This document shows positions 11,901 to 25,005 of a stretch of DNA of 64,000 nt, one piece after another. The stretch's first letter is position 1. Each line of letters starts with the position of its first letter. Position numbers and translations under genes: made by a program. The notes beneath the pieces were generated by a model. It ran no database searches and was not told the origin of the DNA. It worked only from the letters and a program-made list of their open reading frames with translations. Origin of the DNA: Rhea pennata (lineage: Eukaryota > Chordata > Aves > Rheiformes > Rheidae); contig NC_084674.1 in NCBI RefSeq assembly GCF_028389875.1, positions 6,853,501 to 6,917,500 on the forward strand. Direction: 5' to 3'.

Positions 11901-14900
11901 ATCTCCAGAATCCAGTGAACTTTTGCTTATGTCAGTAGAACCACTTAATGGAAAAACAGCCTTCGTCCCCATGGCAGTCTTCATTCGTTAACCCCGTTTT
12001 ACTAGAAAATGCATCTCTAACCCCACATGGGAGGGTTTATCATACATAGTTTACAAGACAGAGATAAACGAGTCATTATTTAAAAAGCTGGCTAATAGCA
12101 CTGCACACAATTGACCAGAAATGTCAGTCGCTAGGGAGAAGGGGTACAGGATACTTCATGAAATCACAACCGTTGCTCAGGGGCACTTCTGTTTGAGTCT
12201 TTCTGACAACATCTACAACACTCTAATTGAACTGCCTGGGCATAGAGGAATTGCTTCTTGCTACTGCAGAATAGCTAGCAGAATTACAAAAATTGTGTAT
12301 CAGAAAAATGTAGTGTATTTTCAAGCTTTTGAAATGTCACACTCCTGGGCACCAATTTATCTGAGTTACATTGCAACATTACAAATAGCCAGCAAGTCTT
12401 ACAGGGCCATTTTTCACAATAAAAATACTTTCCTAACTGCTATTTTAGTTCAGTAATGATTGTATAGATCTGTTTATTATGTATTTATATTTTTCCCTAA
12501 ATAATACCTACTGTTGGCAACATACTGAAATGATAGTATGTGATATTAATGGAGCCAACCACTTGCTCCAGTATAAAAATATTCTTGACTTCAGGAAAAA
12601 AAATGAAAAAAAACCAAAAAACTCATAAGAAATCCATAAAGAAAATAAAGAAATCCTTCAGCTGTTTTTCTAATTTAATATTACTTCCACTTCTATCTGT
12701 TGTCTTCAGGATAATGGCCGTTATGATCATAGCAAAAAGATTACATTGATTGCAGAGTACAAGGGAAACTATATTAAAGGTCAATAACAAAAAGTGGTAC
12801 ATTTCTCTGCTGGAGCTATGATTCAGCCTCTTGAGACCGCTTCTTAAGATATTTCCATTGTTTTCTGTTGTACGTAGGAGCACAGATACACCGCCACTTT
12901 TAGAAAAGCACAGCCAAAAACATACAGAATCCAGCTTCGAAGCACGGTAGTCCGCCGTGCACCTGTGTCATACGAGTCATACAGCACTGAAAAAAACGTT
13001 AGGCATGGAAGTACCAGCTCTTGGAGCCTTCCTTCATTAGCCCTACGACAGCTTTTTTTCCCTGATACATGCCCTGCACCTGGCTAGTCTAGCTGGCTCT
13101 AAGGGCTGAACTTGGAATTCTTAGGTCCAAATGCATATGCTGGACTGCTACAGCAAAAAGCTCACATCCATTAACTAATGCTAAATACCTGGATAATCCT
13201 CAGCTCTCTGTGGCTTGTGCATCTCTTGGAAGATGCACGAAACACATGCATCTGAATTTGACCTCGAATATGTGCTCCCACTGACAAAAGAGACCGCAGT
13301 ACTGAGTTAATGCCAACCACGAATGATACTGAACCACTTATACCTGTGCATCTAGAGCACTATTTCCTCTTGCTTTTGTTGTGGAATTATCAAGCAATGT
13401 TTATTAACACTAAACTAATATTGCAGATGGCAAAGGCTAACTAATGAATCCTCTTAGGAAACTGTCTCTTTGTATGCCTGTCTTTCCACTGGGAAAACCG
13501 CAATTCTGAACGGTCAGGGCTTGGTATCAGCAGAACCGCTGCTGTTCCAAGTTCATCCTTTAATACACGTGTGTACCTCCTACAGGTGCTTTCCTGACGC
13601 CAGGGCCTCCAGATGGAGCTGACTGAATCTAATACACTGGGAACAGAATGCCTGTCTGCAAATGGATTCTGAGTTACATTTTCCAACAAGCCTTGGTACT
13701 CATTGAAATAAGAAGTCAATTCCTAGTTCTTACTTAGAGTAAGTCAAGTAATGGGATAAATTTAGCCTATTATTTTCCTCAGACATATTGTGGAGCCTGT
13801 TTTTGTCTCAGCTTACCTTAGTGCAGGCATCTCAGGTGCCCGTGTTACAGGGACAGTAATCCTAGGTTCTTTCTATAGTCCCTGGAAAAAATACTTTATC
13901 TCCATACAGTGGCTTAGTCTTTCTCTGATCTGAACCATATTTAAAAAAGTCTCTCTCCATTGTCTATAGAAGGAACCTAAGTAGAAGTAACACCTTATCT
14001 CCCCTTAAAACTAGAGGGTATAAATACCCAGCCACTATGTCTGTAAGCCATGTTTCTCCTACAAAAGAAGCTTTGGCAAATCTCTCCATTATCACACCAA
14101 ATGCCAATACCTTTCTAATAGAAAGAGTTGTTAAAGGAACAGCCCTGCCACTTGAAAAAGTGGTTGTTTTTCAAAGAATTAATTACCACCAACTTGTCTG
14201 CAGGGAGAGCAAAGGAAAATAGTTGGTGTGTTTCATACACTAACAAATGAAAATGTTTTAGGATTCCTTACTTCTCTGATGTCATGCAGGGGTGAGCAGA
14301 GACTAAAGATAAGTATTTTTTACACTGTAATAAAAAAAGTTTAAGTACTAATAACTATTGTTCCTTCTGTTGGCAGAATTTTAGTACAGCACTCTTTGAT
14401 TTTTAGATGTCTGATACTACAACCTGGAGAAAAAGACATTTATACTTTATATGGACATAAAACAATTCCATACTTATATTCTAAACATACACCTTACTAC
14501 ATACTACTTTGCTAGGTATGTGTGTCTATAAACTGGGCTCTTTAAAATAAACTCTGGGAGGCTTTCACAAGTTAATCACCAAATAAAACACATGGAAAGT
14601 AGTTCAACTCACAGTTTTGTATTTGAATAACATCCTTATTATAGTTTTATTTTACTTGTGCTTTTAAATTATATTTTAGGAATGGTTTGAGGAATTACAG
14701 CTGTTGCTAAAGGGAAACACTAGGCTCCGGGGGAATCTTGGGCTGAGCAAAAACAGGCTAGAAGGTACACAGACAGGATACTGACTATTTGAAGGGAAAT
14801 ATTCGTGTGACTTCTGGCATATACAAAAAGGCATATATCAGAAATCATCAGTTTTCTAATTTATCTTCCTAAAGAAACTGCTTCGAGTTTGCTTGATCTC

Positions 14901-14929
14901 AGTGACTTCTGTTTTACAAAGGGAGAATA
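5915..14929. other. AT-rich non-coding sequence, no recognised gene
   Basis: Nine kilobases without a recognisable gene. The only internal structure I can support is a divergent local duplication at 9,277-9,331 and 9,674-9,720. A 111-codon ATG-initiated frame at 12,121-12,456 has a weak start context, no family resemblance and no convincing splice sites, and was rejected as coding. No tRNA, LTR or CR1 terminus was found. Confidence 0.6.
9277..9720. repeat. Pair of diverged direct repeats about 400 bp apart
   Basis: The block at 9277-9331 (GACAGGCTGCAGACACAATG, then ATTATAACAACAGTAAGAA and a ..CTGCTCT run) recurs at 9674-9720 (AACAGGCTGCAGGCACAATT, then GTTATAAGAATATCTGCTCT). The copies share a near-identical 17-base core, and their flanks align with gaps. 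This is either an old segmental micro-duplication or two copies of an unrecognised dispersed repeat. Confidence 0.6.
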
Positions 14930-15469
14930 CGTTCTACTCAGCCCTGGTGAGGCTTCATCTCGAGTACTGCGTCCAGTTCTGGGCTCCCCAGGACAAGACA
15001 CACATGGAGCTAATGCAGAGAGTCCAGCGTAGGGCTACCAAGATGATCAGAGGGCTGGAGCACCTGCCCTACGAGGAACGGCTGCGAGAGCTGGACCTCT
15101 TCAGCCTGGGGAAGAGAAGGCTGAGGGGGGATCTGATCAATGTGTACAAGTACCCAAAGGGAGGGTGTCAAGGGGACAGGGACAAACTCTTTTCACCTGT
15201 CCCGTGTGACAGGACAAGAGGCAATGGGCAGAAGTTGAAGCACAGGAAGTTCTTCCTGACTGCGAGGGGGAATTTCTTCCCTGTGAGAGTGATGGGGCAC
15301 TGGACCAGGTTGCCCAGAGAGGTTGTGGAGTCTCCTTCTCTGGAGATATTCAAGGCCCGCCTGGATGCAACCCCGTCTAACATGCTCTAGGTGACCCTGC
15401 TGAGCAGGGAGTTTGGACTAGATGATCTCCAGAGGTCCCTGCCAACCTTACTGATTCTATGATTCTATG
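14930..15469 (+). mobile_element. CR1 LINE, 3'-end fragment (5'-truncated)
   Basis: This is the terminal ~540 bp of a CR1 non-LTR retrotransposon in + orientation. An open frame ending at the TAG at 15388-15390 encodes the C-terminal tail of the CR1 ORF2 protein. Recognisable stretches are [11 protein letters not shown], then [31 protein letters not shown] and [14 protein letters not shown] ~79-bp 3' UTR follows and closes with two copies of ATTCTATG (15454-15469), the typical CR1 terminus. The sequence upstream of about 14930 no longer aligns with the longer copy at 30.8 kb, so the element is 5'-truncated, as most CR1 insertions are. By eye it differs from that copy at about 23 of 520 positions, so both belong to the same fairly young subfamily. 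It lacks all reverse-transcriptase catalytic motifs and cannot move by itself. Confidence 0.96.
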
Positions 15470-18400
15470 TCTGTATGGCTCAGGCAAGGGGCATGCAGAG
15501 ATGCACTGGCCAGCAGGATTGTCTTGTTGCTCTGAACTTCAAGGCAGAAAGCTTAGCTTATTCAGAGGAATGCTGAGGCTGATATTCAGCAGACACCAGC
15601 CTATTCACACTTGGGAAGCTGACACTTAGGACGGTCAGGAGTCCCTGTTTTCTGTGTCTGCTCATCTCTGAGGACAAACACTCTTCCCTGAGCAGTAATA
15701 CCAGGAGTTTGCTTAAGCAATCATCTGACCCATAAGAAAAGCTTTTTGAATGTGCTGTTGGAAATGCCCAAAAGGAACTGTATACTGTTTCTTGTCTTGT
15801 TACCTACTAGACCTGAGTCTTAGTATACATCTACCAATACCAGCAAGCTAATAATATTAGGAGAACTGGATGCTTAACTCCCAGTGATTTTTATCCCTTT
15901 GATTGCATCAAAAATTAATACTTCCTATCCTAAATTAAAACCTTAGTCTAGAAAAGGATTTAGATTCCTAAAAAAGGATATGTAGCATAACAGCACTTTG
16001 CAAAAATCATTTTTGGTGATAAATGGAGCAAATTTACTATCCCAGTTAAATCAGCGCCAGCCAAGCACCTAACAAGTCCTCTGCAAAGCATTCTTCCAAG
16101 TAAGAATATTACAGAGTATTACAAGCCTTCTTTTGTTTTTTTCTTTTCTACATAAATTAGAACTTTTGCATTTTCATGCAACATAAACTATTCCAGAGAA
16201 TGATCTAAGAAAATAGGTCACAACAGAGATTGTATACTTTATCTCTCATTTGATGGGAAATACATTGTTATTTGTTTTATTAAACAATACATAATTAAAA
16301 GTCAACAAGCGAGATCATAATAAAATCTGTGTAACTAGTCTAATTCTTTGACTGTAGCAGGGAAAAACAGCAAGGAAAATAGCAATGTGTAATTTATAGG
16401 AAATTAGTAATAAAATGTTTGGTTTAAACATTATCTGCAAAATGATTTGTATATTATGAAAATAAATCTATATAGCTTTGGGGCAGCAGATAAACATCAA
16501 CAGGCAAAGTTCATGGGAAGGTGATCCAGCTTAGGCACTGAGCTGAGAAGTACTATTCAGGGAAGATAAATTGTAGTTTACCTCTTCAGGTCTCTAGCAC
16601 ATTGTGCAGAAATGAGTTTAGTTCCGTTGAGAATATCTGTCATATCCAAGCATGGAAGAATACCTTAATAGGCTGTGCCCATTTCATAGTGCATTCAAGA
16701 GAGAGATCTCCAGAGGAGGGAAGGGAGGAATCTTGCATCTAAAAATTTCTAAGCACAAGCTTTGTTAAGAAAGTTGGCAATTAATTGCAATAACTAATCC
16801 ACTCAATGATTTACTAGTGTTTGTTAGTAAAGCATCACTGGTATGAAATAATTTTATTGACTGTAACAATACAGATGCTACACCAGGCCTTAGTCTTCAT
16901 TTTCTCTAGCAAGTATAAAGGACAGGTTTTAAAAGTCTGATATGAATCAGTGAGTGGCAACTCCCCAAATCAAAGCAAACAAAAGCACTGATCCTAAGGA
17001 TTTTACTTCCAAAGGAATTTAAACGGAAATGGTACCTATTGGTTGTAGGGCTTGACAGGAGCATGTACATGGATAACAAAAAGAAACTACGGATTGAAAT
17101 GGGATACTTTCATGCAGTCCTTTGACATGTTAGAAACATTTCCAAAAGGTTTCATTTATGCCAGGAAAACCAGTTGTTCTTCCATTGCTGCTCCAGGTGC
17201 CAGGTATGCTACAAACTCACCAAGACAGGGCATGAAGGTAGATGCAACCAGCTGCTGCGTGGATTGGAAATGAGCTACAAAGCTGATCCTGACTAATAGA
17301 CCCTGGGCACTGATCTTAACCTGAACCACACCACTACCTGCATCAGTCTGAAATCAGACTCCTCATTTCAGACCTCTCCTGAACTTTCCTTGGCCGAATG
17401 AATTTTTTTTATTCTTCTGAGCAGAAACAAGGTGTTGATTTGACATGCAAAATGCACAGCTCTGCAGCAGAAATCACATGAAAGGTAAGATACATACTGC
17501 TGTAAAGTAAGCATCAGAATTTGATTTGTATTTTGAGCAAGGGTATAGCTACTAAGTCTGCGGTGCTACAACAACACTGGACTAGTAGACCAAATATCCT
17601 GGGAAGAGGCTACAGAAATGGGAGAAACCAGAGGGATCAAGTACCAAAAGAGCATCCCTCAACTGCCTGAGTGTAGAGCAATGGTAAAGCACCAACCTCA
17701 ACATCTCTCTTATCATTTTTAATCTTCTGCCTACCCTATAGAAGTCTACCCTGACCTGCAGTAAATCTCTCAACTTCCCCCCAAACACACACACACTGGC
17801 TGAAGTTACATCATTCCTTGCTGCAAAGACTTCAAAACTCCTCCAGTCTTAACAAGACAGGAAGGAAATTATTACCTTCCTGGCACACCGGCAGAGGAAC
17901 TACCACTTCCACAGTGCATACCTGTGCTCTCGTTAAAGTTACAGTTGAAATTTCACCCTGCTGAAGTCATTAGAAATTTGGCACTGTTTTTCACCCTTAC
18001 CCTTTGCAAGCACTGGCTAATATCCCAGTACCACCAAAGTGGCAGAACCAGGAGTTTCTGCTGTGGAAGAGATTATGTCACAACCGGACTAGGAGGTTTT
18101 AGTAAAGCCCTAAGTCACTTCAGCTAGTGCTGCTTAGTAAAGTGTGTTCCATGTAATTTGACGCAGAGCACCCCTCCATGTACGCAGACTGTCTTTAGCC
18201 TATCGCCCATGATGTGTCCACACAAGACTTGCAAAAGCCCAGAGGCAAAACGCTCACTATCTCTGCACCAGCAGAGAGTGCACTGTCATGTACGGCTGGC
18301 ACATCCCCTGACAACACAGCACATTTGTCCAGTTGCATGTTCATTTGGGGTTTATGTCCCAGAAAAGGCTGCACAACTGTTCCAGCCTCTGTCTGGGAGG

Positions 18401-19234
18401 TCTCTCAGGTCTCTCACTGTAGACTGCACAGGCCCACCGAGAGCGCAACAGCCCTGAGAGAAGGAGCATTTTAAGGCCTTAATCTATGGAGATTGATATT
18501 ACATTCCCCTTGTATACACCTGGCCAATGTTTGGAGGAAAATTCTTTAAAATGACTTGTTTACTGTCTGAGTTTCTTTTAAAGTTGAATTTGTGTCTCAA
18601 AGGTCACCAGCCCTGTAAACTGACCATTTTCCAATCCCATAAGTTTTGGAGACACTATAGAGATTTTAAAACACTGGGAAACATGGTGAATTTTTAGCGA
18701 ACAGACTTCTTAATTGCAAGCATTCAACTATTTAAAAGAAAATATATTTTTCAAATGTGTGCAGTAGTGATTTGGCATCTTTATGTTAAAATTAACTAAT
18801 TTTATGGTGTTACCTTCTGGCTGCTGTTCATGACAATTTAGAGCTTGCAGTAACAACCCATTATAGAAGGGAAGGACTGCAAGAGGGTGTTAACAGCCTA
18901 TTTAGGATATAAAGTATCATGCTGTACACAGATTTAAATTCAGGTGCAGTATAAGGTCAGCCTTGAATTGTATGTATAATATGTTTGACAGAACCCCATG
19001 TCTAAAACTGACAGCTCTAACCTAGTTGCTACGGGGTACTTTATACAGTTAGGAATATTACGTCTTTTTGACTTGGGTGATGTACACTTGAAAAGAAAAT
19101 TGTTTCATACTGAAGAAATTTGGAAAGCCATAACCTATGCGGTAATGAAATACAACATACCTGTCCAGCTAGAAAGACTATCTGCAGTTAATTAACACCA
19201 GCTCATGTCACAATTACGTGGAAAACATACATGT

Positions 19235-19258
19235 TAATAATAATAATAAAATAATAAT
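19235..19258. repeat. (TAA)n microsatellite
   Basis: TAA units run from 19235 to 19258, interrupted once by an extra A-A step. Minor simple repeat. Confidence 0.85.
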
Positions 19259-19811
19259 GAAGTTAATTCATAATTCAGTTTTCTTTTTGTATCAGTTTAA
19301 CATACGCAAAGCCTGGCTTTTGCCTGCTTCATAGGAAATGTGCACTCAATGTTTTGAACACTTCAGATTGCAGTCAGTGCCTGGCACGTGGCTCTGCGAA
19401 TGCTCCACAGAGTCAGGAGGCCACACCGCACCATGCCTCTTGCAACACTTGAGCTACACGTTTTCTGCATGATCTGGAAGTGCATGCTGCACCTGGATTA
19501 GAGGACTACTCTCCCATTGCTCACTTGAAGACACAAGTTGTTTTCCTGCACACCACCATCCTGTGGAGACGGAAAGCTGTGGCCCTACCTATTTCCTGCT
19601 GATTTGGTAATAAGACAGTTCTGTTTTCCCTGCTTTACACCTAGTCAGCTCTAACATGGACAGAGTAATCCAATCATTGAGTGAAATATGAGCAATCTAT
19701 TGGCAGAGGCAACGTTCTAGTCTAGATCATCTGAATTTAAACACCAGACCACTTGTCACCTACAGCAATCCTGTCTTTTGGAAAGAAAATGATAACAGAA
19801 ATAGGAGTAGG

Positions 19812-19925
19812 TTGATGAAGAAATTGAGGGACACAGCAGCACTGCAAGTTGCCAAAGTCACATAATAAATCAGGGACAGAATCGTTTCCCAATCTACCAT
19901 CTCAGCCAAAAGACCGCTCTCTCTC
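19812..19925 (+). repeat. Possible ancient MIR/CORE-SINE-like fragment
   Basis: The order of short words matches the conserved part of MIR-type SINEs: GAAATTGAGGGACACAGCAG, then TTGCCAAAGTCACATAATAA, then TCAGGGACAGAATC, then CCCAATCT and CAGCCAAAAGACCGCTCT. In MIR this is the 'gaaactgaggcacagag / gcccaaggtcacacag / agagccgggattcgaaccc / ccactagacca' series, quoted from general knowledge rather than an alignment. Divergence is high and no tRNA-like head is visible. It could be chance similarity. Confidence 0.45.
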
Positions 19926-21087
19926 ATCGCATGCAGCCACTAGACCAAAACACAGGAGGGAATAGTGTACGACAACTGCAGAAATGACAAAGGCAGGGGT
20001 TTGAAAAGATGACGACTGATCAAGTCTGTGTTAGGATATGGTCTCTGCGATACAGTTTTCTTTCAGCTGATGAACTTTCCAAGCATTTCTCTCTCACTTT
20101 CTCAGAAGAAATGGATTACAATAGTACACTAATATAATGTATCTATTGCACGCTGATACAAAAAGTCCATCTCTGTGCAGAGTGGCTGAAGATACCAAAG
20201 GTTTTTATGCGCACTCTCAGAGGTCAGATTCTCAACTGGTGTAAAGCAACACTTAGTAATCCCAAATGGAAATGTGCCAATTTTCATCACCTGTGGATTC
20301 TGCAGCCCTATTTCTTATACAAGTATTCTCAATATCTTCCAGTCACCTCCCTAAAAAGTACAATTAAGATAAAATAGTTATCTTCCTTCTATATTTCTCA
20401 TCTTCACTTTAAATGGAAAAGAAAATAACAAGCTGTCTGTAAAGTAATCAATTGCTACAGTAAACATTACTTTAGCATACAATACAGTACTTATCTCTGT
20501 TCTCTTTAATTAAATCTGTGGTGTGTGCTGTCATTTGTCTATGCAGAGTAAGTGTTCTTCTCACAAACCAGAAAGTTAACTCCAATAATGAACTCTTGAA
20601 AAAAATTAGGAAAGAGGTTAAAGTAATCTGATCTACCTCATGCAGTTTTCTTGTTTCCTACATTACTGCAGAACAATCATTTTTGACCATCAATACCTCC
20701 GATGGGCGCAGTCTGCTTCAGTGCTCTGAACCAGCAAACTTTGGTATTCAGTTGTAATGATGGAAAAGATATTTATAATGTGTAAGAAAAGCCACTTTTA
20801 CAGGCCTTATTTATCTTATAATGATGATGAACGTTGCAAATTGTTTATAACTGAATATATGAATTTTTAAGTTTGGAGGATCATATGCAGTCATTATGAT
20901 ACAAGACATTGTAGCATTAGTCAAGGGCAAAAGCATGAACAAGATGCTCATGAAATGCAGGTGAGAACGATGATTTCAAACATTTAGTTAAATGAGTACT
21001 TGGATTTGAATTGCAAATATGTATGTATATATAAAACAAGTATTTGTGTAAAGTTATTAATCATTTGTTCAGCTGGTCCAAAGCAGT

Positions 21088-21119
21088 AAAGAAAATATTC
21101 ATCAAAGAAAATATTCAGG
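21088..21119. repeat. 16-bp tandem duplication
   Basis: AAAGAAAATATTCATC is followed directly by AAAGAAAATATTCAGG. The two units differ only in their last two bases. It is a small local slippage or duplication event with no coding consequence that I can see. Confidence 0.9.
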
Positions 21120-24100
21120 TTTATATCAGCAAAATATCTTGCCCTATGATACGAAGAGATAGGCAGCATATTTTTTGGGAGTGGCTCCAAGAAAAATGTA
21201 TGTCCAAAAGCAACTATCCAAAGTGAGATGTCCAGACAGCAGCACATAATGACTCTATTCAATGAAGTCATTTTGCTCCAGTTGAGAGAAGCAGCCCAAA
21301 TAATGCAGCACTGCTCAGCTACATGGCCCAGGAGGTGCACTGAAATCAGTGTAAATGTATGCCACTTTTAGCTGCTACTTGTATAGGTTTAGGACCCCCG
21401 TTCACCCCCAGATATATGCAGGCATTGGCTCATGACTGCACTTGAGGCATAGCTTGTTTCTGAGATCATGAGTTCCCAATGCTGTGCTAGGCCCCGAGTA
21501 ATCCAACCGTGAACTATCAAGAGCAGTAACAACACGGCACTGATTTTAAAACATTGTCCGAATTTTTGTCAATGCATTTTGCAGATACGATGTTTTCATT
21601 TTGTGTCGCATTTATAACAGTTCAGTCACTCTACAAAGTTGTTTATATTCTTAGTACAGAGACAGGGACAACATTGTGTTGTATCACAGCGCTGTAGTAG
21701 AGCCCATGGGCACTGATCTAATTTCACTGCATCACAACAAGGCATCTAATAAAACAGCACAACCTACAACTGAGCTGGAGTTACCGCAGCCTCCACACTA
21801 TTGGTACAACCTTGTCATTTCAATTCTTCACGCTTTTTTCACCAGCAAAGTCTCATCTCCCCAGTCTAATAGTGTCAGCTAATAACCAATAACAGTCCCA
21901 ACAAAAGAAAATCTAATGAAAGAGAAAGGAAAGGACTGGAATGATGAAACAGAAATTCACATGCCTGATCTAACCCCAGGTTGAGGGAGTGGGAAGAAGG
22001 GCACAGAAGGGTCTTCTAATTTGTAAAAGAAAAATCAAGAAGCCACAGTGTGCAATCATCATAATGAAGTCCCTTAAAATAACATCAGTATGACCCAAGG
22101 TTCTGGGGTGATAAAACCAAAATGAACCAAAGAGCGAAAACTCCTATTGCTTTAAGTGGTCAGAGCTCAACTGAAATGACATTTGGATGTGCATTATTTA
22201 GGTTTCCATTCTTTTCAGTAAAATCATATTTCCTATAAAAAGCAGACAAATTCATTAAAAATAAGTAAAAATAGAATAATCAGTAATACAGGTTTTGACA
22301 GGAAAATTTCAATTTACTTTAATATAAATGCTCGAGAAATAGCCCAAGTGAGTTTTCTGGGATATTACAAAAACAAATAGCAAAGTCACACAGCACACTA
22401 GGAGTTTCTGAACTTCATTATTCCATATCAAATTAACAGTACTTTTATTTGGGCAAATCCATTAGCTCTCCCTGGAGTAATGCCCATGAGAAAAAAGATA
22501 CCATAATTGATCAATATGAGGGACAATACAGAGGAACCTCCTTGGAAAGGTTCCATATATTGCAGGATCTTTTTCATTACACATCTCTCTGACCTGCCTT
22601 ATCCTTTTCTCTCCTTAGCAATAGATTTTAAAAGAGAAAGACTTCCAACAGAGCGGAAGTCACACAAATGAACGAGCCTGCAGAAGGCAGTATCACCTGT
22701 GCATACCATACTGCATTTCCAAAGAGTTTACTTGACCATAATGGAATGAAACAGGAAATAAGACCCTATAGAATCTTCTCTTCAAGGACATCAATGCACC
22801 ATAGAAGCATAAGTTAATTAAACCTCACAACATTTATAAGAGGTGGGTAAAAGATCTGGGACTACTTTGCCTGTCTTGGAGGAGCAGCCATAGCAGCTGA
22901 TTAACAGTAGATTGCAACATTATATATCTGAGAAAGGAAGAAAAGGGAAAGGATTAAAACGCCCAATAAAATTTTTGAAGGAAATTTAATTCAGTCACAT
23001 CCTTTACTTCTACAAAAACTGCCCCAAAAGCTTTAATATTCATAGGTACTTAGGGCCTCTACTTCATATCCCATGAGCTCCTCCAAAAGGCAATGCCTAC
23101 CATACTACGGAGGCATTGCTTCTGCACCAGCTCAGAGGCACAGACTGCTGATTCTAAAATCAATCAATCAGGCCTTTGCATGGCAGTGTCTGTACTGCAC
23201 TTGGTTATTTTTTCAGTTCTATTTCTCTGTAAGTTGCAGAGCAGATTCTCAGCTCAGCTACAGCAACTCTTTTCAGTGCAAGATCACTAGCTTTGCGCAA
23301 TGCAAATGGTGATTAGTATCTGCCTTTTCAGACTGTAACTCGATTATTGTCCAAATAAGCTTTACGGGGATTTAGTTCAGTAGTTAAGATTTTAAAGCAG
23401 TCTGGAACAACATAAACAAAACTAAGCTTGTGTATGAATTTTTAGACGTTACACTATTCATTCTTTGCTATATAAGATGAAAAACTGTATGATCTCTTTC
23501 AAAGAAAGCATATTTAATTGTAAATTGTATAGCAAACAGAAATATTGTCCAGATGCCAAAAATATTATCCAATGATGCTAAATAATATTCGTTGTCATTT
23601 TTATTTAGTATATTAAACTAATAAATTTGTGGATGAAATACTGCATAATGGAAAAGGAAATATATTTATTTTTCTAATAACTTCCCTGATTTTTAATCAG
23701 TTCAATGTGAATTCAATAGAACCAATCTTCTCTTGGTACTGCTTTCCTTAGTGAAATTAGTTCTTCAAAAGGGAAGGCAATAAAAAAAAGAGGTTCTTGG
23801 AAAAACCTCTTTTTTGCAAATGTCTGAGTCAGTTACAATCAATAGAATTCATTCCACAGTCCACTCCCACTTGCAGGACACAAAGTGACTGTGGGCTCTC
23901 CTGCCACACTTGTTCAAAGGTAGAAGTTCTCTTCCAAACAAAACACTCAAAAGTGACTTGTCTTTGGTACGTATGTGTACCAAATTCAGATTCTGGCCAG
24001 TTATCAAAGCAATCCTCTGCTTTTAGCATAATGATCTATACACTTTTCCTCTGGATTTGGAAACTGGTACACAGTGGCTGCTTAAAGCACTTCTGATGAT

Positions 24101-24963
24101 TTCTTTGTCCCCCTGGTATTCTCACAAGTAAATGCAAAATTCTTACCCAAGATCATAATCAAAACACTATGAATCCTAGGACATATGTTTGTTATTTAAT
24201 AAGAAACTATAATTACCATATATAACCATAATACACAGAAGAGAGAAACAGCTGTCAGTGTCCTACCATTGGAAAAAAGTCAATTGTTGGTAATTTGCTT
24301 TGACAATGACTCACCACAATTTTCAAAGACCAAGCAGCAACAGATCCACTCAGCTAATTCAAGGATTCAATGCAATGAGTACATCTCATGAGTTCAAAAA
24401 CAGACAAGAGAAGAAATGTTGTCCAACTTAGAAATTGTCTGGTTACACATTTCTTTTATTTTCATAGAATGATTTACACTTATCCATAACTGTTTTAAAG
24501 ACAGATGAGATAATCCTACGCCACAGCAAATCAACTAAAGTACAGACCACAGAAGTTCTCTGTGAGGTGATACTGAACACCATGATTGATGCTTTAAACA
24601 CATAATGATAACAAATTTTCTGGGACAATGTGGCCATTTAGATTGCCATGAGACTACTTCAGGTGGTTCTTGGCACTGTCCATGCAGCCAGTCTACCACT
24701 TAAATCAATACCTGAGAATGTGTGAGCCAAACACCATTTTACATAACTTTTGGAGTGAAATATCTTGTTTGATGGCCTATTTTTAGACCTCCTCAAAAGG
24801 AAAATAATCGTATATGTAGGAATTTGAAGAGTAAGGGTTATCTGATGAAAGTGGTTTACCTCATGATAAACTATTCTGTCAGCACTTTAACTGAACTTCA
24901 CAATGCCCTGACTTTATTTTTATTTCCTATGAAAAACTTAGCACTATGGATCTCCCTTAGACA

Positions 24964-24967
<4 letters not shown>

Positions 24968-25004
<37 letters not shown>
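24968..25004. repeat. T37 homopolymer
   Basis: Thirty-seven uninterrupted T between ACAGGAC and GAGTAG. Read on the - strand it is a poly-A, but the sequence that would precede it on that strand shows no polyadenylation signal or recognisable coding sequence. Confidence 0.95.

Positions 25005-25005
<1 letters not shown>

Larger units (their letters stand above)
15470..24967. other. AT-rich non-coding sequence, no recognised gene
   Basis: This 9.5-kb stretch contains no gene I recognise. Supported small features are a MIR/CORE-SINE-like trace (about 19,812-19,925), a (TAA)n tract (19,235-19,258) and a 16-bp tandem duplication (21,088-21,119). A GC-richer patch at 18,150-18,470 has two overlapping open frames without family resemblance and is not called as coding. 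Confidence 0.6.

Noticed and set aside
12121..12456. 111-codon ATG-initiated open frame
   Set aside because: Weak start context, no recognisable motif and no convincing splice sites; consistent with chance in a 64-kb window.
13441..13719. 92-codon - strand frame with a fairly balanced composition
   Set aside because: Begins at a non-ATG codon, and the acceptor-like sequence before it is weak. No family was recognised.
18158..18474. Two overlapping open frames in a GC-richer patch
   Set aside because: Neither resembles a known protein, and both being open together points to base composition rather than coding.
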